DNA from: Gammaproteobacteria bacterium
GTDB lineage: Bacteria > Pseudomonadota > Gammaproteobacteria > Xanthomonadales > SZUA-36
Length of the DNA: 64,000 nucleotides
Direction of reading: 5' to 3'
Assembly: GCA_030426265.1 (NCBI GenBank)
Contig: JAUHYP010000003.1
Location: 111,254 to 175,253 of the forward strand
How positions within the stretch are numbered: position 1 is the stretch's first letter; each line of letters opens with the position of its first letter. Positions 37,523 through 49,017 of the stretch are shown one piece after another. The translations under genes were made by a program, and so were the position numbers. The notes beneath the pieces were generated by a model that saw nothing but the letters and a program-made list of their open reading frames with translations, had not been told where the DNA came from and ran no database searches.

Positions 37523-38638
37523 TCAGGCCCTGTCGCGCAGGTTCATGAGGTGCTGTTCGGAAATGCGAGACCAGGGAACGACGGACTCGTAGTACGCCCG
37601 GTAGGACGCCAGCGCGCGGGCGTAGAGTTCGTCGCCGGCGGCTTCCTCCTCCAGGTGTTCCCAGGTGATTTCCTGCAGGCGCGCCATGACGTCGGCCGGG
37701 AACGCCCGCAATTGGACGCCATGGTCTTCCTGCAGGGTTTTCAGGGCGCGGGCGTTGTTGGCCGTGAATTCGGCCAGCATGTCGGTGTTCACCGCCTGGG
37801 CGGCGATCTCCACCGCGGCCTGCAGGTCCTCCGGCAGTGCGTCCAGGGCTTCGCGATTCACCATCGCCTCGATGGTGGAGCCGGTTTCCTGCCAGCCCGG
37901 GTAGTAGTAGTACCCGCCGGCGCTGTACAGGCCCAGCGCCTGGTCGTTCCAGGGCCCGACCCACTCGGCGGCGTCGATCACCCCGGTTTGCAGGGCCGTG
38001 AACACCTCGGCGCCGGGCGTGGTCACGGGCGTGCCGCCGGCACGCTGGAGGATCTCCCCACCCAGGCCGGGAATGCGCATCTTCAGGCCCTGGATGTCCG
38101 CCATGCTGCGGATCTCCTTGTTGAACCAGCCTCCCATCTGCGTGCCGGAGTTGCCGGCCGGGAAGGGCACGATGCCGAAGGGCGCGTAGACCTCGCGATA
38201 GAGTTCCAGGCCGCCGCCGTAGTACAGCCAGCCGTTGATCTCCTGCGCCGTGAGCCCGAAGGGCGAGGAGCAGAACAACTGGGCCGCCGGAACCTTGCCT
38301 TTCCAGTAATAGCTGGTGCTGTGGCCCATTTCGGCCGTGCCCCGCGAGACCGCGTCGAACACCTCGAAGGGCGGCACCAGTTCCCCGCCACCGTAGACCT
38401 TCACCTTGAGGCGCCCGCCGCTGAGGCGCCCGATGTATTCCGCCAGGCGGTTCGCGCCGGTGCCCAGGCCCGGAAAGTCGCGCGGCCAGGCGGTCACCAT
38501 CTTCCATTCGAATCGCTCGCCACCGGCGGCGGCGCCGTCGCCGCAGGCCGCGCCGGAGGGGGAGGATCCGCCGCAGGCGGCGAGGGTTCCGGCGGCGCCG
38601 GCGAGGGCGGCGGTGGTGACGAAACGGCGTCGATCCAT
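37523..38638 (-). CDS. TRAP substrate-binding protein (DctP), TakP-like 2-oxoacid type
   Basis: A 371-residue periplasmic solute receptor. The N-terminus MDRRRFVTTAALAGAAGTLAAC combines twin arginines with a lipobox (Cys 22), so it may be a Tat-exported lipoprotein. GTAEMGHSTSYYWKGK, FPAGNSGTQMGGWFNKE, GLKMRIPGLGGE, VIDAAEWVGPWNDQALG and YYYYPGWQETGS closely resemble TakP, the alpha-keto-acid receptor, including the WVGP segment. It converges with dctM, with 18 nt between the stops, rather than lying in the usual P-Q-M order. Confidence 0.9.
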   Translation of the reverse strand: MDRRRFVTTAALAGAAGTLAACGGSSPSGAACGDGAAAGGERFEWKMVTAWPRDFPGLGTGANRLAEYIGRLSGGRLKVKVYGGGELVPPFEVFDAVSRGTAEMGHSTSYYWKGKVPAAQLFCSSPFGLTAQEINGWLYYGGGLELYREVYAPFGIVPFPAGNSGTQMGGWFNKEIRSMADIQGLKMRIPGLGGEILQRAGGTPVTTPGAEVFTALQTGVIDAAEWVGPWNDQALGLYSAGGYYYYPGWQETGSTIEAMVNREALDALPEDLQAAVEIAAQAVNTDMLAEFTANNARALKTLQEDHGVQLRAFPADVMARLQEITWEHLEEEAAGDELYARALASYRAYYESVVPWSRISEQHLMNLRDRA

Positions 38639-38694
38639 GAGCGATGCTCCCTTGTTTACGGAGGGTTTCGAGGGGGCCGTGCCGGGGCCCCGGG

Positions 38695-38703
38695 TGCTAT
38701 AGT
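38695..38703 (+). promoter_or_regulatory. Extended -10 promoter of the YdcH-like gene
   Basis: TGCTATAGT (extended -10 TATAGT) lies about 50 nt before the ATG of the small gene, next to a 12-bp GC palindrome (38682-38693). No good -35 is visible. Confidence 0.5.
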
Positions 38704-38753
38704 GGAAGGATACCTTCGCTCAGCCTCGCCCGTCGAAGCAATGGCCATTGGTG

Positions 38754-38960
38754 ATGAATTACAGCGACCCCGGCGACATCGCCCAGAAACTGGCCGCCCT
38801 CCGCGAGGAGCACCGCGACCTCGACCGCGCCATTGCCGCCATGGCGGAGGATCCTGCCGTGGACCAGCTGGGACTCCGGCGGATGAAGAAGCGCAAGCTC
38901 AAGCTCCGTGACTGGATCTCATTGCTCGAATCCCGCCTGATTCCCGATATCGACGCCTGA
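38754..38960 (+). CDS. YdcH/DUF465 family small protein
   Basis: A 68-residue charged helical protein: IAQKLAALREEHRDLDRAIA, then LRRMKKRKLKLRDWISLLES. This is the YdcH (DUF465) pattern, a short coiled-coil hairpin of unknown function. The ATG at 38754 is chosen over the TTG and GTG codons just before it. It stands alone and converges on plsB. Confidence 0.85.
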   Translation: MNYSDPGDIAQKLAALREEHRDLDRAIAAMAEDPAVDQLGLRRMKKRKLKLRDWISLLESRLIPDIDA

Positions 38961-39028
38961 GGGCCACGTGAGAGGCCGCGTCCCCTGAACCGGACCACGG
39001 GCGAGCCCGTGTCGCGCTGACCGGCTGA

Positions 39029-41542
39029 TCAGTTCCCCTGCGGCGTGGTCCGCAATGCCTGGGGGGCGACCTGGATGATGCCGTGGCGGATGCCCTTCTC
39101 GAGGAACAGGCGCGCATCGTCACTCATGCGCCGCACGCGGTCATCGAACTCGATGCGGTTCTCCGCGGTGCTCACCAGGACACCCTGGTTGCGCAGTTCC
39201 TGGATGAACTGCTTGAACAGGCCGTGATCGTAGAACTCCGGCGCCTCGAACTCCTGCACCATGGAAATGCGCTGCGCGGTGAGGATGCACAGCCGTTCGA
39301 GTTCCGGGCGGTTGAGGGCGCCTGAACCGTTCTTGGCCAGCACGGCCAGGGTGATGTAGTAGCGCTCCAGCGTCGGCAGCATGCAGCGGGCCAGCAGGCT
39401 CATCTGCCCGGCCTGCAATGAACCGCCCTCCAGGCGGCGCACGGTCTTTCCGTCCTCGCTGATCTCCAGCAGGCCCAGGCCGTGCAGCTGTTCCAGCGTC
39501 CGTTCCAGCACCTCCGGAAAGGCCTCGTCCGGCCAGGGCAGGAAGAGCTCCGCCCGCAGATAGGGGTAGATGTCCTGCGTGAGCCGGGTGAGGTACTCGC
39601 GCTGGATGCCCCGCTGGCGCAGGAAGCAGCAGGCGACCAGTGAGGGGATCACCATCAGGTGCTGCGAGTTGTTGCGGAACCACGTCAGGCCCACGGCTTC
39701 CTTCGGCGCGATGCGGATGACGTCACCCAGGGGGTGTTCCACCCGCTCCAGCAGGCCCAGCTCGAAGCCCCGGGCGATGATCTGGATCGGGTGGAGGTCG
39801 GTCACCGTGACATCCTCGCCCTGGGGGCCGCCCTGGATCATGTTGCGGTACAGCTCCAGCTGGCTGCGCAAGGTGGCTTCGTCCAGGGCGTGGCGCGGGG
39901 TGGCCAGCAGCACCGTGGCCAGCAGGTTCACCGGGTTCACGTCGGCGGTCGCGTTGATGCGGCGCATGATCTGGTCGCCGAGCTCGTTGACCATGGGCGT
40001 CATCCAGCCGGGCTTTTCGTCGAGTTCGCCGGCCAGGTCGCGCCAGTCCGGGTCGTGCGCGTCCAGCACCTCGTCGAGCATCACCGGCCGGCCGAAGCTG
40101 ACGTGGGCCTCGCCGTGCTGGCGCCGCAGGATGCCGGGCAGCTTCAGGAAGTCCAGCAGGCTCTCCTTCTTCTTCGCCGCGCCGGCCAGTTCCTGGGTGT
40201 AGGCCGAGCCTTCCAGCAGCTTCTCGTAACCGATGTACACCGGCTGGAACATCACCGGCGTGACGGGGTGGCGCAGGTAGCCGCGCACCGTCATGGCCAG
40301 CATGCCGCCTTTCGGCGGCAGCACCCGTCCGGTGCGGCTGCGCGTGCCCTCGATGAAGTACTCCACCGGCACGCCCTCGGAGAGAATCTGGCTCACGTAT
40401 TCCGAGAACACGGCGGAGTAGAGCTTCTGCGAGCGGAAGCTGCGGCGCAGGTAGAAGGCGCCGCCCATGCGCATGATGGAGCCGACCACCGGCAGGTTCA
40501 GGTTGATGCCCGCGGCGATGTGCGGAATGGCCAGGCCGCGCACGTAGAGCAGGAAGGACAGCAGGATGTAGTCGGCGTGGCTGCGATGGCAGGGGACGTA
40601 GACGATGGTCCGGCCCAGCGCCTGTTCGCGGAAGCGCTCGAAGTGGTACACGCGCGTCTCGCCGTACACCTTCTTCAGCATCCAGTTGAGCACGAAGAAG
40701 GCGATGCGTACGAAGGTGTAGGAATAGTTCGCCGCGATCTCCAGGGCGTAGTCGCGGGCCTGTTCGGTCGCCTCGTCCACGCTGAGGTTCTCGCGGCGGG
40801 ACTTCTCCGCGATGGCCTCGCGCACCGCGGGCGACTGGATCACCCGGTCGACCATCGTGCGCCGGTGCGAGAGGTCCGGTCCGATCACCGAGGTCTTCAC
40901 GCGGCGGAAGTGGGTGCGCAGGATGCGCGACACCTTGCGCAGGGAACGCGCGGCGCCGTCGCCCTCGTCCAGCAGCCGCCGCAGCGAGATGGGCCGGCTG
41001 AACTGCACCACCGTGTCCCGGCCGTTGAAGATCGTCCCGAGCAGTCGGCGGAAGCGGCCCATCACCTCCCAGTCCTCGGAGAACAGGACCTTGGCGAAAC
41101 CGTCGGCCTTGTCCGGCGCGCGGCCCACGATCACGGTCACCGGGACGAGGTGGATCTCCGCGTCCGGGTGTTCCTCGCAGTGCGCGACCAGCCGGGCGAG
41201 GACCTCGGAATTCCGGCGCGGCACCGGCCTCCGGACCAGCGCGCCTTTCCAGCGACGCAGCACGGCATAGGCCCGCGGCTCACCCGGGTCCACGCCGCGC
41301 ATGGGGTAGAGGGGACGGTCCAGGCCAAGGTCCTCGCAGACCTCGTCCAGGATCAGCACCGAGGACAGGGAATAATCGGCCATCACGTAACACACGGAGC
41401 CGCCCGGGGGCAGGCCCGTGGCGCCGTCCGCGTCCGGCAGCACCTGCGCCTTGATCCACAGACCCTGCAGCCAGCGCAGGAACAGCTGCCAGCGCAGCAG
41501 CAGTCGGGCGCCGAGGGTGGATCGGGTGTGGCGGGCAGTCAC
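39029..41542 (-). CDS. plsB: Glycerol-3-phosphate 1-O-acyltransferase
   Basis: An inner-membrane acyltransferase of 837 residues that makes lysophosphatidic acid, the first step of phospholipid synthesis. The acyltransferase blocks are visible in order: HX4D as VPCHRSHADYILLSFLLYV (near 318), PHIAAGINLNLPVVG, VEYFIEGTRSRTGRVL and VTPVMFQPVYIGYEKLLEG. Length and the long C-terminal domain match E. coli PlsB. The GTG at 41542, with GGAG upstream, is preferred to the TTG at 41578 that opens the frame. An intrinsic terminator and candidate small RNA lie just upstream. Confidence 0.94.
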   Translation of the reverse strand: MTARHTRSTLGARLLLRWQLFLRWLQGLWIKAQVLPDADGATGLPPGGSVCYVMADYSLSSVLILDEVCEDLGLDRPLYPMRGVDPGEPRAYAVLRRWKGALVRRPVPRRNSEVLARLVAHCEEHPDAEIHLVPVTVIVGRAPDKADGFAKVLFSEDWEVMGRFRRLLGTIFNGRDTVVQFSRPISLRRLLDEGDGAARSLRKVSRILRTHFRRVKTSVIGPDLSHRRTMVDRVIQSPAVREAIAEKSRRENLSVDEATEQARDYALEIAANYSYTFVRIAFFVLNWMLKKVYGETRVYHFERFREQALGRTIVYVPCHRSHADYILLSFLLYVRGLAIPHIAAGINLNLPVVGSIMRMGGAFYLRRSFRSQKLYSAVFSEYVSQILSEGVPVEYFIEGTRSRTGRVLPPKGGMLAMTVRGYLRHPVTPVMFQPVYIGYEKLLEGSAYTQELAGAAKKKESLLDFLKLPGILRRQHGEAHVSFGRPVMLDEVLDAHDPDWRDLAGELDEKPGWMTPMVNELGDQIMRRINATADVNPVNLLATVLLATPRHALDEATLRSQLELYRNMIQGGPQGEDVTVTDLHPIQIIARGFELGLLERVEHPLGDVIRIAPKEAVGLTWFRNNSQHLMVIPSLVACCFLRQRGIQREYLTRLTQDIYPYLRAELFLPWPDEAFPEVLERTLEQLHGLGLLEISEDGKTVRRLEGGSLQAGQMSLLARCMLPTLERYYITLAVLAKNGSGALNRPELERLCILTAQRISMVQEFEAPEFYDHGLFKQFIQELRNQGVLVSTAENRIEFDDRVRRMSDDARLFLEKGIRHGIIQVAPQALRTTPQGN

Positions 41543-41577
41543 TGGGCAGGACGCTCCGTGGGTCGGCAGGGCCGCCA

Positions 41578-41583
41578 ATTATG
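41578..41583 (-). promoter_or_regulatory. Candidate -10 box of plsB
   Basis: CATAAT on the minus strand lies 35 nt before the plsB GTG and downstream of the terminator at 41635-41669. The possible -35 (CTGCCC, 18-nt spacer) is weak. Confidence 0.35.
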
Positions 41584-41634
41584 GCTCAAGGCGGCCGGTC
41601 CGGGCAGCTTGCGGTGGGAATCCGGACCCCGGAA

Positions 41635-41669
41635 ATAAAAAATCCGGGCTGGCACGAAGCCCGCCCGGA
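41635..41669 (-). terminator. Strong intrinsic terminator between pyrF and plsB
   Basis: On the minus strand TCCGGGC-G-GGC, loop TTCGT, GCC-A-GCCCGGA form a 10-bp stem with one mismatch, followed by six T. It lies about 175 nt after the pyrF stop and about 90 nt after the promoter at 41763-41792. Confidence 0.85.
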
Positions 41670-41756
41670 AGTCCGGCGGAGCCGGAGAGGATCGGTGTCT
41701 ACCCGAAACAATCGAGTAGCATTTGTGTTCTTTTTTTATTCTTTTTATTAGCTTAT
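41636..41756 (-). ncRNA. Candidate small RNA or transcription attenuator (about 120 nt)
   Basis: The transcript predicted from the promoter at 41763-41792 would start near 41756 and end at the strong terminator. Its 5' half is AT-rich and unstructured. It then has a C-rich CCTCTCC stretch, a perfect 6-bp hairpin (TCCGGC-TCC-GCCGGA, 41672-41686) and the terminator hairpin. A 7-codon frame, MLLDCFG (41722-41699), lies in the middle, with only a weak A-rich leader before it. This may be a standalone small RNA or a leader that attenuates plsB. Predicted from sequence only; no match to a known RNA family is recognised. Confidence 0.4.
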
Positions 41757-41762
41757 GTGAAG

Positions 41763-41792
41763 ATTCTAAGCCGCAACTTTAACAATTGTCAA
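41763..41792 (-). promoter_or_regulatory. Consensus-like sigma70 promoter in AT-rich gap
   Basis: On the minus strand TTGACA (41792-41787), an 18-nt spacer and TAGAAT (41768-41763) form one of the best promoters in the window. It lies downstream of the pyrF stop and upstream of the terminator. Confidence 0.7.
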
Positions 41793-41843
41793 ACACTTTA
41801 ATCAAAAGTTGGGCCAAACCCTTCTAATTCCTTGGAAATGGTA

Positions 41844-42572
41844 TCAGCGCACCAGGGCTGCCGCAATTTCCTGTTGTACGGCTTCGGCCGCCGCCGCCGG
41901 ATCGGGGGCCGTGCGGATCGGCCGGCCGACGACCAGGAAGTCCGCCCCGTTGGCGATCGCCTGACCCGGTGTGAGCACGCGTTGCTGGTCGCCGTGGTCC
42001 GATACGGTGTCGTTGAACACCGGCCGGATGCCGGGCGTCACGGTGATCAGCGCCGGGTCCACCTCCTGGCGAAGGCGGGGTACTTCCAGGCCGGAGGACA
42101 CCACCCCGGCGCAGCCCAGGGCCAGCGCCCGGCGTGCGCGGGAGAGGACGAGCTGTTCGGCGTCGCAGTGGAACCCCAGGTCGTCCAGGTCGCCCTGGTC
42201 CAGGCTGGTCAGGGCCGTCACGGCCAGGATGCCCATGGACTCGCCACCGGCCTCGACGGCCGCGGCCAGCATCCGGTCGTTGCCATGGATGGTGCAGAAG
42301 TCCACGCCGTGACCGGCGAGTTGGCGCACCGCCGCGGCGACGGTGGCGGGAATGTCGAACAGCTTGAGGTCGGCGAAGATCTTCTTCCCGGCCCCCTTCA
42401 GCTCGTGGAGCAGTTCGAAGTAGTGACCTGAGAGAAAGAACTCCAGGCCCAGCTTGTAGAAGACGACCGAGTCGCCCAGGGTGTCGACCAGCTCCCGCGC
42501 CTCCTCCAGGGTCGCCACGTCCAGGGCGAAGATGAGCCGGTCGCGGGGATCGATGGCGCCGCGTTCAATCAT
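41844..42572 (-). CDS. pyrF: Orotidine 5'-phosphate decarboxylase
   Basis: A 242-residue TIM-barrel enzyme that makes UMP from OMP in pyrimidine synthesis. The active-site segment is KKIFADLKLFDIPATVAAAV with the catalytic Lys-Asp pair; VTPGIRP and FLVVGRPI contribute the phosphate site. It starts inside the stop of the alpha/beta hydrolase (8-nt overlap), so it is co-translated at the end of the minus-strand run that contains uvrD. Confidence 0.96.
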   Translation of the reverse strand: MIERGAIDPRDRLIFALDVATLEEARELVDTLGDSVVFYKLGLEFFLSGHYFELLHELKGAGKKIFADLKLFDIPATVAAAVRQLAGHGVDFCTIHGNDRMLAAAVEAGGESMGILAVTALTSLDQGDLDDLGFHCDAEQLVLSRARRALALGCAGVVSSGLEVPRLRQEVDPALITVTPGIRPVFNDTVSDHGDQQRVLTPGQAIANGADFLVVGRPIRTAPDPAAAAEAVQQEIAAALVR

Positions 42573-43442
42573 GATTCGGGTCCTCTTGGTTCAGGAAGTC
42601 GCGCAGGGGTCCGGCGACGCGTTCGGGCTGGTCCATGTGGACATGATGATCGCCCTCCACGCGCAGGACGTCCACGGTCGCCCGGGTGCGCAGTCGTTCG
42701 AGGCGTGATTCCACGCGCTCGCCCAGCCAGCCCACCAGGGAAGGGGTGATGGCGACGAAGGAGGGGCACTGGATGCCGCCCAGGATGGCCTGGGACTGGG
42801 CCTCGGTCATCCACAGGGGCGAATCCCACATGGCGCGGGCGTCGGTGCGCCAGCGCCAGCCGCCGTCACAGGGCGCCAGGGCGCGTTCCGCCAGCAACAG
42901 CGCGGAGTGCTCGGCCAGGGGGCGACGCGTGCGCCGTGCCCGGGCTGCCAGCTCGGGCGAGTCGAACACGCTCCGGTGGTCGCGGGGTTCGCGCACGGAG
43001 CGCAGGGAACGGATCAGCCGCTCGCCCGCCTTGTCCGGGTCCTCGGTGCCGCCGCCCAGGCCGTCGAGCATGGCCAGCCGCGTGACGCGCGTCGGGTCCG
43101 CGCAGGCATAGCAGGCGGCCACGGCCGCGCCCATGGAATGGCCGACCAGGGTGCAGGTCTCCCAGCCCAGCGCGTCCAGGACAGCGTCGAGATCGAAGAC
43201 GTAGTCGGTCATGTAGTAGCGCGCCCCGGCCGGACGGTGATCCGAGGCGCCGTGGCCGGCGAAATCCAGGGACACCCAGTGAAACTCGGGCAAGGCGCCG
43301 GCCAGGGGCCGGAAGGAGGCGGCGTTGTCCATCCATCCGTGCAGGCACAGCAGCCGCTGTCCCCCGGGATCACCCATCTCCAGGACGGCGAGTTCGCCCC
43401 AGCCGGCGTCGAGGCGCCGCTCGCGGCCTATTGCAGATGGCG

Positions 43443-43446
<4 letters not shown>
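42565..43446 (-). CDS. Alpha/beta hydrolase
   Basis: A 293-residue alpha/beta hydrolase. The oxyanion motif is LCLHGWMDNAASF, the nucleophile elbow LVGHSMGAAVAACYA, and the C-terminal His is in GDHHVHMDQPE. The GTG at 43446 overlaps the uvrD stop (GTGA) and is preferred to the longer frame starting at 43485. It resembles MhpC-type or serine hydrolase-like carboxylesterases; substrate unknown. Its coupling to uvrD and pyrF is not an obvious functional link. Confidence 0.87.
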
Positions 43447-45626
<2,180 letters not shown>

Positions 45627-45633
45627 GGTGCGG

Positions 45634-46932
45634 TCACCCGGCGCCGGCGATCCGTTCCCGGGCGATGGCCCGGTGGCCGATGTCCCGGCGCACGAAGGCG
45701 TCCGTCCAGTGAACGGCGTCCACCGCCTCGTAGGCGCGTTGCTGCGCCTCGCCCACGGTCGCGCCCAGGGCAGTGACGCAGAGGACACGACCGCCGCTGG
45801 TGACCACCTTGCCGCCTTCCTCGCGGGTGCCGGCGTGGAACACCTTCACGTCTTCGGGAAAGGAGGACTCCAGCCCGGCGATGACAGCGCCGCGGGCGTA
45901 ACTGCTGGGGTAGCCCCCGGCCGCCATGACCACGCCCAGGGCCGCGCGCGGATCCCACTCGGCCTCGACCGCGTCCAGGCGACCGTCGATGGCGGCCTCG
46001 CAGAGGGCGGCCAGGTCGGAGCGCAGGCGCATCATGACCGGCTGGGTCTCGGGGTCGCCGAAACGGACGTTGTACTCCAGCACCTTCGGCACCCCGTCGG
46101 CGCCGATCATCAGCCCGGCGTACAGGAAGCCGGTGAATGGCGCCCCGTCGGACGCCATGCCGCGGATGGTGGGTTCGATGACCTCGCGCATGACCCGCGC
46201 GTGCAACTCGGCGTCCACCACCGGCGCCGGCGAGTAGGCGCCCATGCCACCGGTGTTGGGCCCGGTGTCGCCGTCGTTCAGGGCCTTGTGGTCCTGGCTG
46301 GTGGCCAGTGGCAGGATGTGCTCGCCGTCGGCCATGACGATGAAGCTGGCTTCCTCGCCTTCGAGGAACTCCTCGATCACCACGCGGTGGCCCGCGTCGC
46401 CGAAGCTGTTGGCCTCCAGCATGTCGCGCACGGCCGCTTCGGCCGTGGCGAGGTCCTGGGCCACGATCACGCCCTTGCCCGCGGCCAGGCCGTCCGCCTT
46501 GACCACGATGGGTGCGCCCTGTTCGCGCAGGAAGGCCAGCGCGGGCTCGACCTCGGTGAACTTGCCGTAGGCGGCCGTCGGAATGCCGTGGCGGGCCATG
46601 AAATCCTTGGCGAAGGCCTTCGAGCCCTCGAGTTGCGCAGCGGCGGCGGAGGGGCCGAAGCAGCGCAGGCCTTCGGCCTGGAAGCGGTCCACGGCGCCCG
46701 CGGCCAGCGGGTCCTCGGGTCCCACCACGGTCAGGCCGATGTCCTGTTCCTTCGCGAAGGCGATGAGCGCGTCGAAATCCATCGCGGCGATCGGGACGTT
46801 CTCCATGTCCGGCTCCAGGGCGGTGCCCGCATTGCCGGGGGCGACGAACACCCTGTCCACGGAACGCGAACGCGCCAGGCGCCAGGCCAGGGCGTGTTCC
46901 CGCCCGCCGCTGCCGATGACCAGTACCTTCAT
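45634..46932 (-). CDS. purD: Phosphoribosylamine-glycine ligase
   Basis: A 432-residue ATP-grasp enzyme, second step of purine synthesis. [19 protein letters not shown] at the start, [18 protein letters not shown], the ATP-grasp segment [14 protein letters not shown] and YSPAPVVD identify Pur[17 protein letters not shown] follows. It lies 27 nt after purH and just before uvrD. The purH-purD pairing is usual for the class; the following uvrD is a local addition. Confidence 0.97.
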   Translation of the reverse strand: MKVLVIGSGGREHALAWRLARSRSVDRVFVAPGNAGTALEPDMENVPIAAMDFDALIAFAKEQDIGLTVVGPEDPLAAGAVDRFQAEGLRCFGPSAAAAQLEGSKAFAKDFMARHGIPTAAYGKFTEVEPALAFLREQGAPIVVKADGLAAGKGVIVAQDLATAEAAVRDMLEANSFGDAGHRVVIEEFLEGEEASFIVMADGEHILPLATSQDHKALNDGDTGPNTGGMGAYSPAPVVDAELHARVMREVIEPTIRGMASDGAPFTGFLYAGLMIGADGVPKVLEYNVRFGDPETQPVMMRLRSDLAALCEAAIDGRLDAVEAEWDPRAALGVVMAAGGYPSSYARGAVIAGLESSFPEDVKVFHAGTREEGGKVVTSGGRVLCVTALGATVGEAQQRAYEAVDAVHWTDAFVRRDIGHRAIARERIAGAG

Positions 46933-46959
46933 GGGCGATTCCTCATCACGACCGTCGGC

Positions 46960-48537
46960 TCAGTGCCGGAAATGGCGCATGCCGGTGAAAACCATGGCGA
47001 TGCCGTGCTCGTCGGCCGCGGCGATCACTTCCTCGTCGCGCATGGACCCGCCCGGCTGGATGATGGCTTTCACCCCGGCTTCGGCGGCGGCGTCGATGCT
47101 GTCGCGGAAGGGGAAGAAAGCGTCCGAGGCCATGGCGGAGCCGGCCAGGGACAGGCCCGCTTCCTTCGCTTTCCAGGCCGCGATGCGCGAGGAGTCCACG
47201 CGGCTCATCTGGCCGGCCCCGATGCCCAGGGTGCGTCCTTCGGCGGCGTAAACGATCGCATTGGACTTGACCATGCGAACCATCTTCCAGGCGAACATCA
47301 GGTCGTCCCACTCGGCCGCTTCCGGCGCACGGGCGCTCACGCCACGGCAGTCGGCGCGGTCCACGCAGCGCTGGTCGTGCTCCTGGATCAGGACGCCGCC
47401 AGCCACCGCCTTGTAGGCCAGGCGTCCGGCGTCGCCGTCGGGCGCACCGCCCACGGCCAGCAGGCGCACGTTCTTCTTTTCCACGAAGGCCGCGGCAGCC
47501 TCGGCGGAAAAGGAGGGCGCGATGACCACTTCCACGAACTGGCGCGACACGATCTCGCGGGCCGTGTCTGCGTCGAGTTCGCCATTGAAGGCGATGATGC
47601 CGCCGAAGGCCGATACCGGATCGGTGGCGTGCGCGCGGTCGTAGGCCTCCAGCAGGCTGCCCCCCAGGGCCGCGCCACAGGGGTTGGCGTGCTTGACGAT
47701 CACGCAGGCCGGCCCCTCGTCGAACTGGCGCACGCACTCGAGCGCGGCGTCGGCATCGGCGATGTTGTTGTAAGACAGTTCCTTGCCCTGCAACTTGCGG
47801 GCCGCGGCCAGTCCCGTGGGCCGGCTGCCGGCGGACACGTAAAAGGCGGCCTGCTGGTGCGGGTTCTCGCCGTAGCGCATGGCCTGGCGGCGCTGGAACT
47901 GGGGCGTGTGGACCATGGGCAGGGCGTCGTCGGCTTCGAGGTTCACCTGCCGGGAAAGGTAGTCGGCGATGAGGCCGTCATAGCGGGCCGTGTGCGCGAA
48001 GGCCTTGGCGGCCAGGCGGAAACGCGTGGCGCGGGACACGGCGCCGTCCGCGGCGAGTTCCGCCAGCACCGTCGTGTAGTCGGACGGATCGGTCACCACG
48101 GCCACGCGGGCGTTGTTCTTGGCCGAGGCCCGCACCATTGCCGGTCCGCCGATGTCGATGTTCTCGATCGCCGTCTCCAGGGTGCAGTCCTCGTCGGCCG
48201 TCACGGCTTCGAAGGGGTACAGGTTGACGGCCACCACGTCGATCGCCTCGATGCCCTGTTCGGCCATCACGCCGGCGTCCGTGTCCCGGCCGAGCAGGCC
48301 GCCGTGGATCTTCGGATGCAGGGTCTTGACCCGGCCGTCCATGATCTCGGGAAACCCGGTGTGCGAGCTCACGCCCGTGACTTCGATGCCGGCCTCCTGG
48401 AGGGCCTTCGCGGTGCCGCCGGTGCTGAGGATGCGGAAGCCCGCGGCGGCCAGGCCGCGGGCGAAGTCCACCACGCCGGTCTTGTCGGAAACGCTGACCA
48501 GGGCCAGGCGCTCAGGGAAATTCGGGGTGTCGCTCAT
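46960..48537 (-). CDS. purH: Bifunctional AICAR transformylase/IMP cyclohydrolase
   Basis: A 525-residue enzyme for the last two steps of IMP synthesis. The N-terminal cyclohydrolase has the MGS-like fold ([46 protein letters not shown]). The C-terminal transformylase has [16 protein letters not shown], the [11 protein letters not shown] active-site segment and the closing [19 protein letters not shown]. It follows fis by about 130 nt on the same strand. Confidence 0.97.
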   Translation of the reverse strand: MSDTPNFPERLALVSVSDKTGVVDFARGLAAAGFRILSTGGTAKALQEAGIEVTGVSSHTGFPEIMDGRVKTLHPKIHGGLLGRDTDAGVMAEQGIEAIDVVAVNLYPFEAVTADEDCTLETAIENIDIGGPAMVRASAKNNARVAVVTDPSDYTTVLAELAADGAVSRATRFRLAAKAFAHTARYDGLIADYLSRQVNLEADDALPMVHTPQFQRRQAMRYGENPHQQAAFYVSAGSRPTGLAAARKLQGKELSYNNIADADAALECVRQFDEGPACVIVKHANPCGAALGGSLLEAYDRAHATDPVSAFGGIIAFNGELDADTAREIVSRQFVEVVIAPSFSAEAAAAFVEKKNVRLLAVGGAPDGDAGRLAYKAVAGGVLIQEHDQRCVDRADCRGVSARAPEAAEWDDLMFAWKMVRMVKSNAIVYAAEGRTLGIGAGQMSRVDSSRIAAWKAKEAGLSLAGSAMASDAFFPFRDSIDAAAEAGVKAIIQPGGSMRDEEVIAAADEHGIAMVFTGMRHFRH

Positions 48538-48668
48538 GAATGTCTTCCGGGAATGGTCGGTACGTTGTTTCGGTGAATCGTGTTCAAAATGCCGGGCTCA
48601 CATGCCGCGTTCAGTGCCGGTGTCCGTGCCGGGTTCGAGGCCGGCTCCGGTGCCGGACGGGACGGCGT

Positions 48669-48911
48669 TCAGCGGGGCGCGATGCCGTAGCCCCTGAGCT
48701 TGCTGCGCAGGGTGTTGCGCGTCATGCCGAGAATCTTCGCCGCGCGCGACTGGTTGCCGCCCGTGAAGGCCAGGGTTTCCTCGATCAGCGGCGGTTCCAC
48801 CTGCGCCAGGACCCGGGCGTAGAGGCCCTCGGGTTCGGTGCAGCCCATGTCTTCAAAGTAGCGACGGACGCTCATGGCGACGCAGGCTCTCAGGGAGTCG
48901 TTGCTGGCCAT
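48669..48911 (-). CDS. fis: Fis family nucleoid-associated regulator
   Basis: An 80-residue DNA-bending protein. The N-terminal part (LRACVAMSVRRYFEDM) matches the Fis dimer region, and the C-terminal helix-turn-helix is GNQSRAAKILGMTRNTLRSK. The ATG at 48911 gives the usual length and start; the frame is open far upstream. Fis usually follows the tRNA-dihydrouridine synthase dusB; here DUF3426 precedes it directly and dusB is absent. Confidence 0.93.
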   Translation of the reverse strand: MASNDSLRACVAMSVRRYFEDMGCTEPEGLYARVLAQVEPPLIEETLAFTGGNQSRAAKILGMTRNTLRSKLRGYGIAPR

Positions 48912-49017
48912 GGGCTGTGATCGTCCTGTCGCCGCGCGGTCCGCGATCGGGGGCCTGCACGGTATCACAAATCGCCCGGATCGTGGACCCGGGGAGGGCC
49001 TGCCAGGGCGGTTTTCC

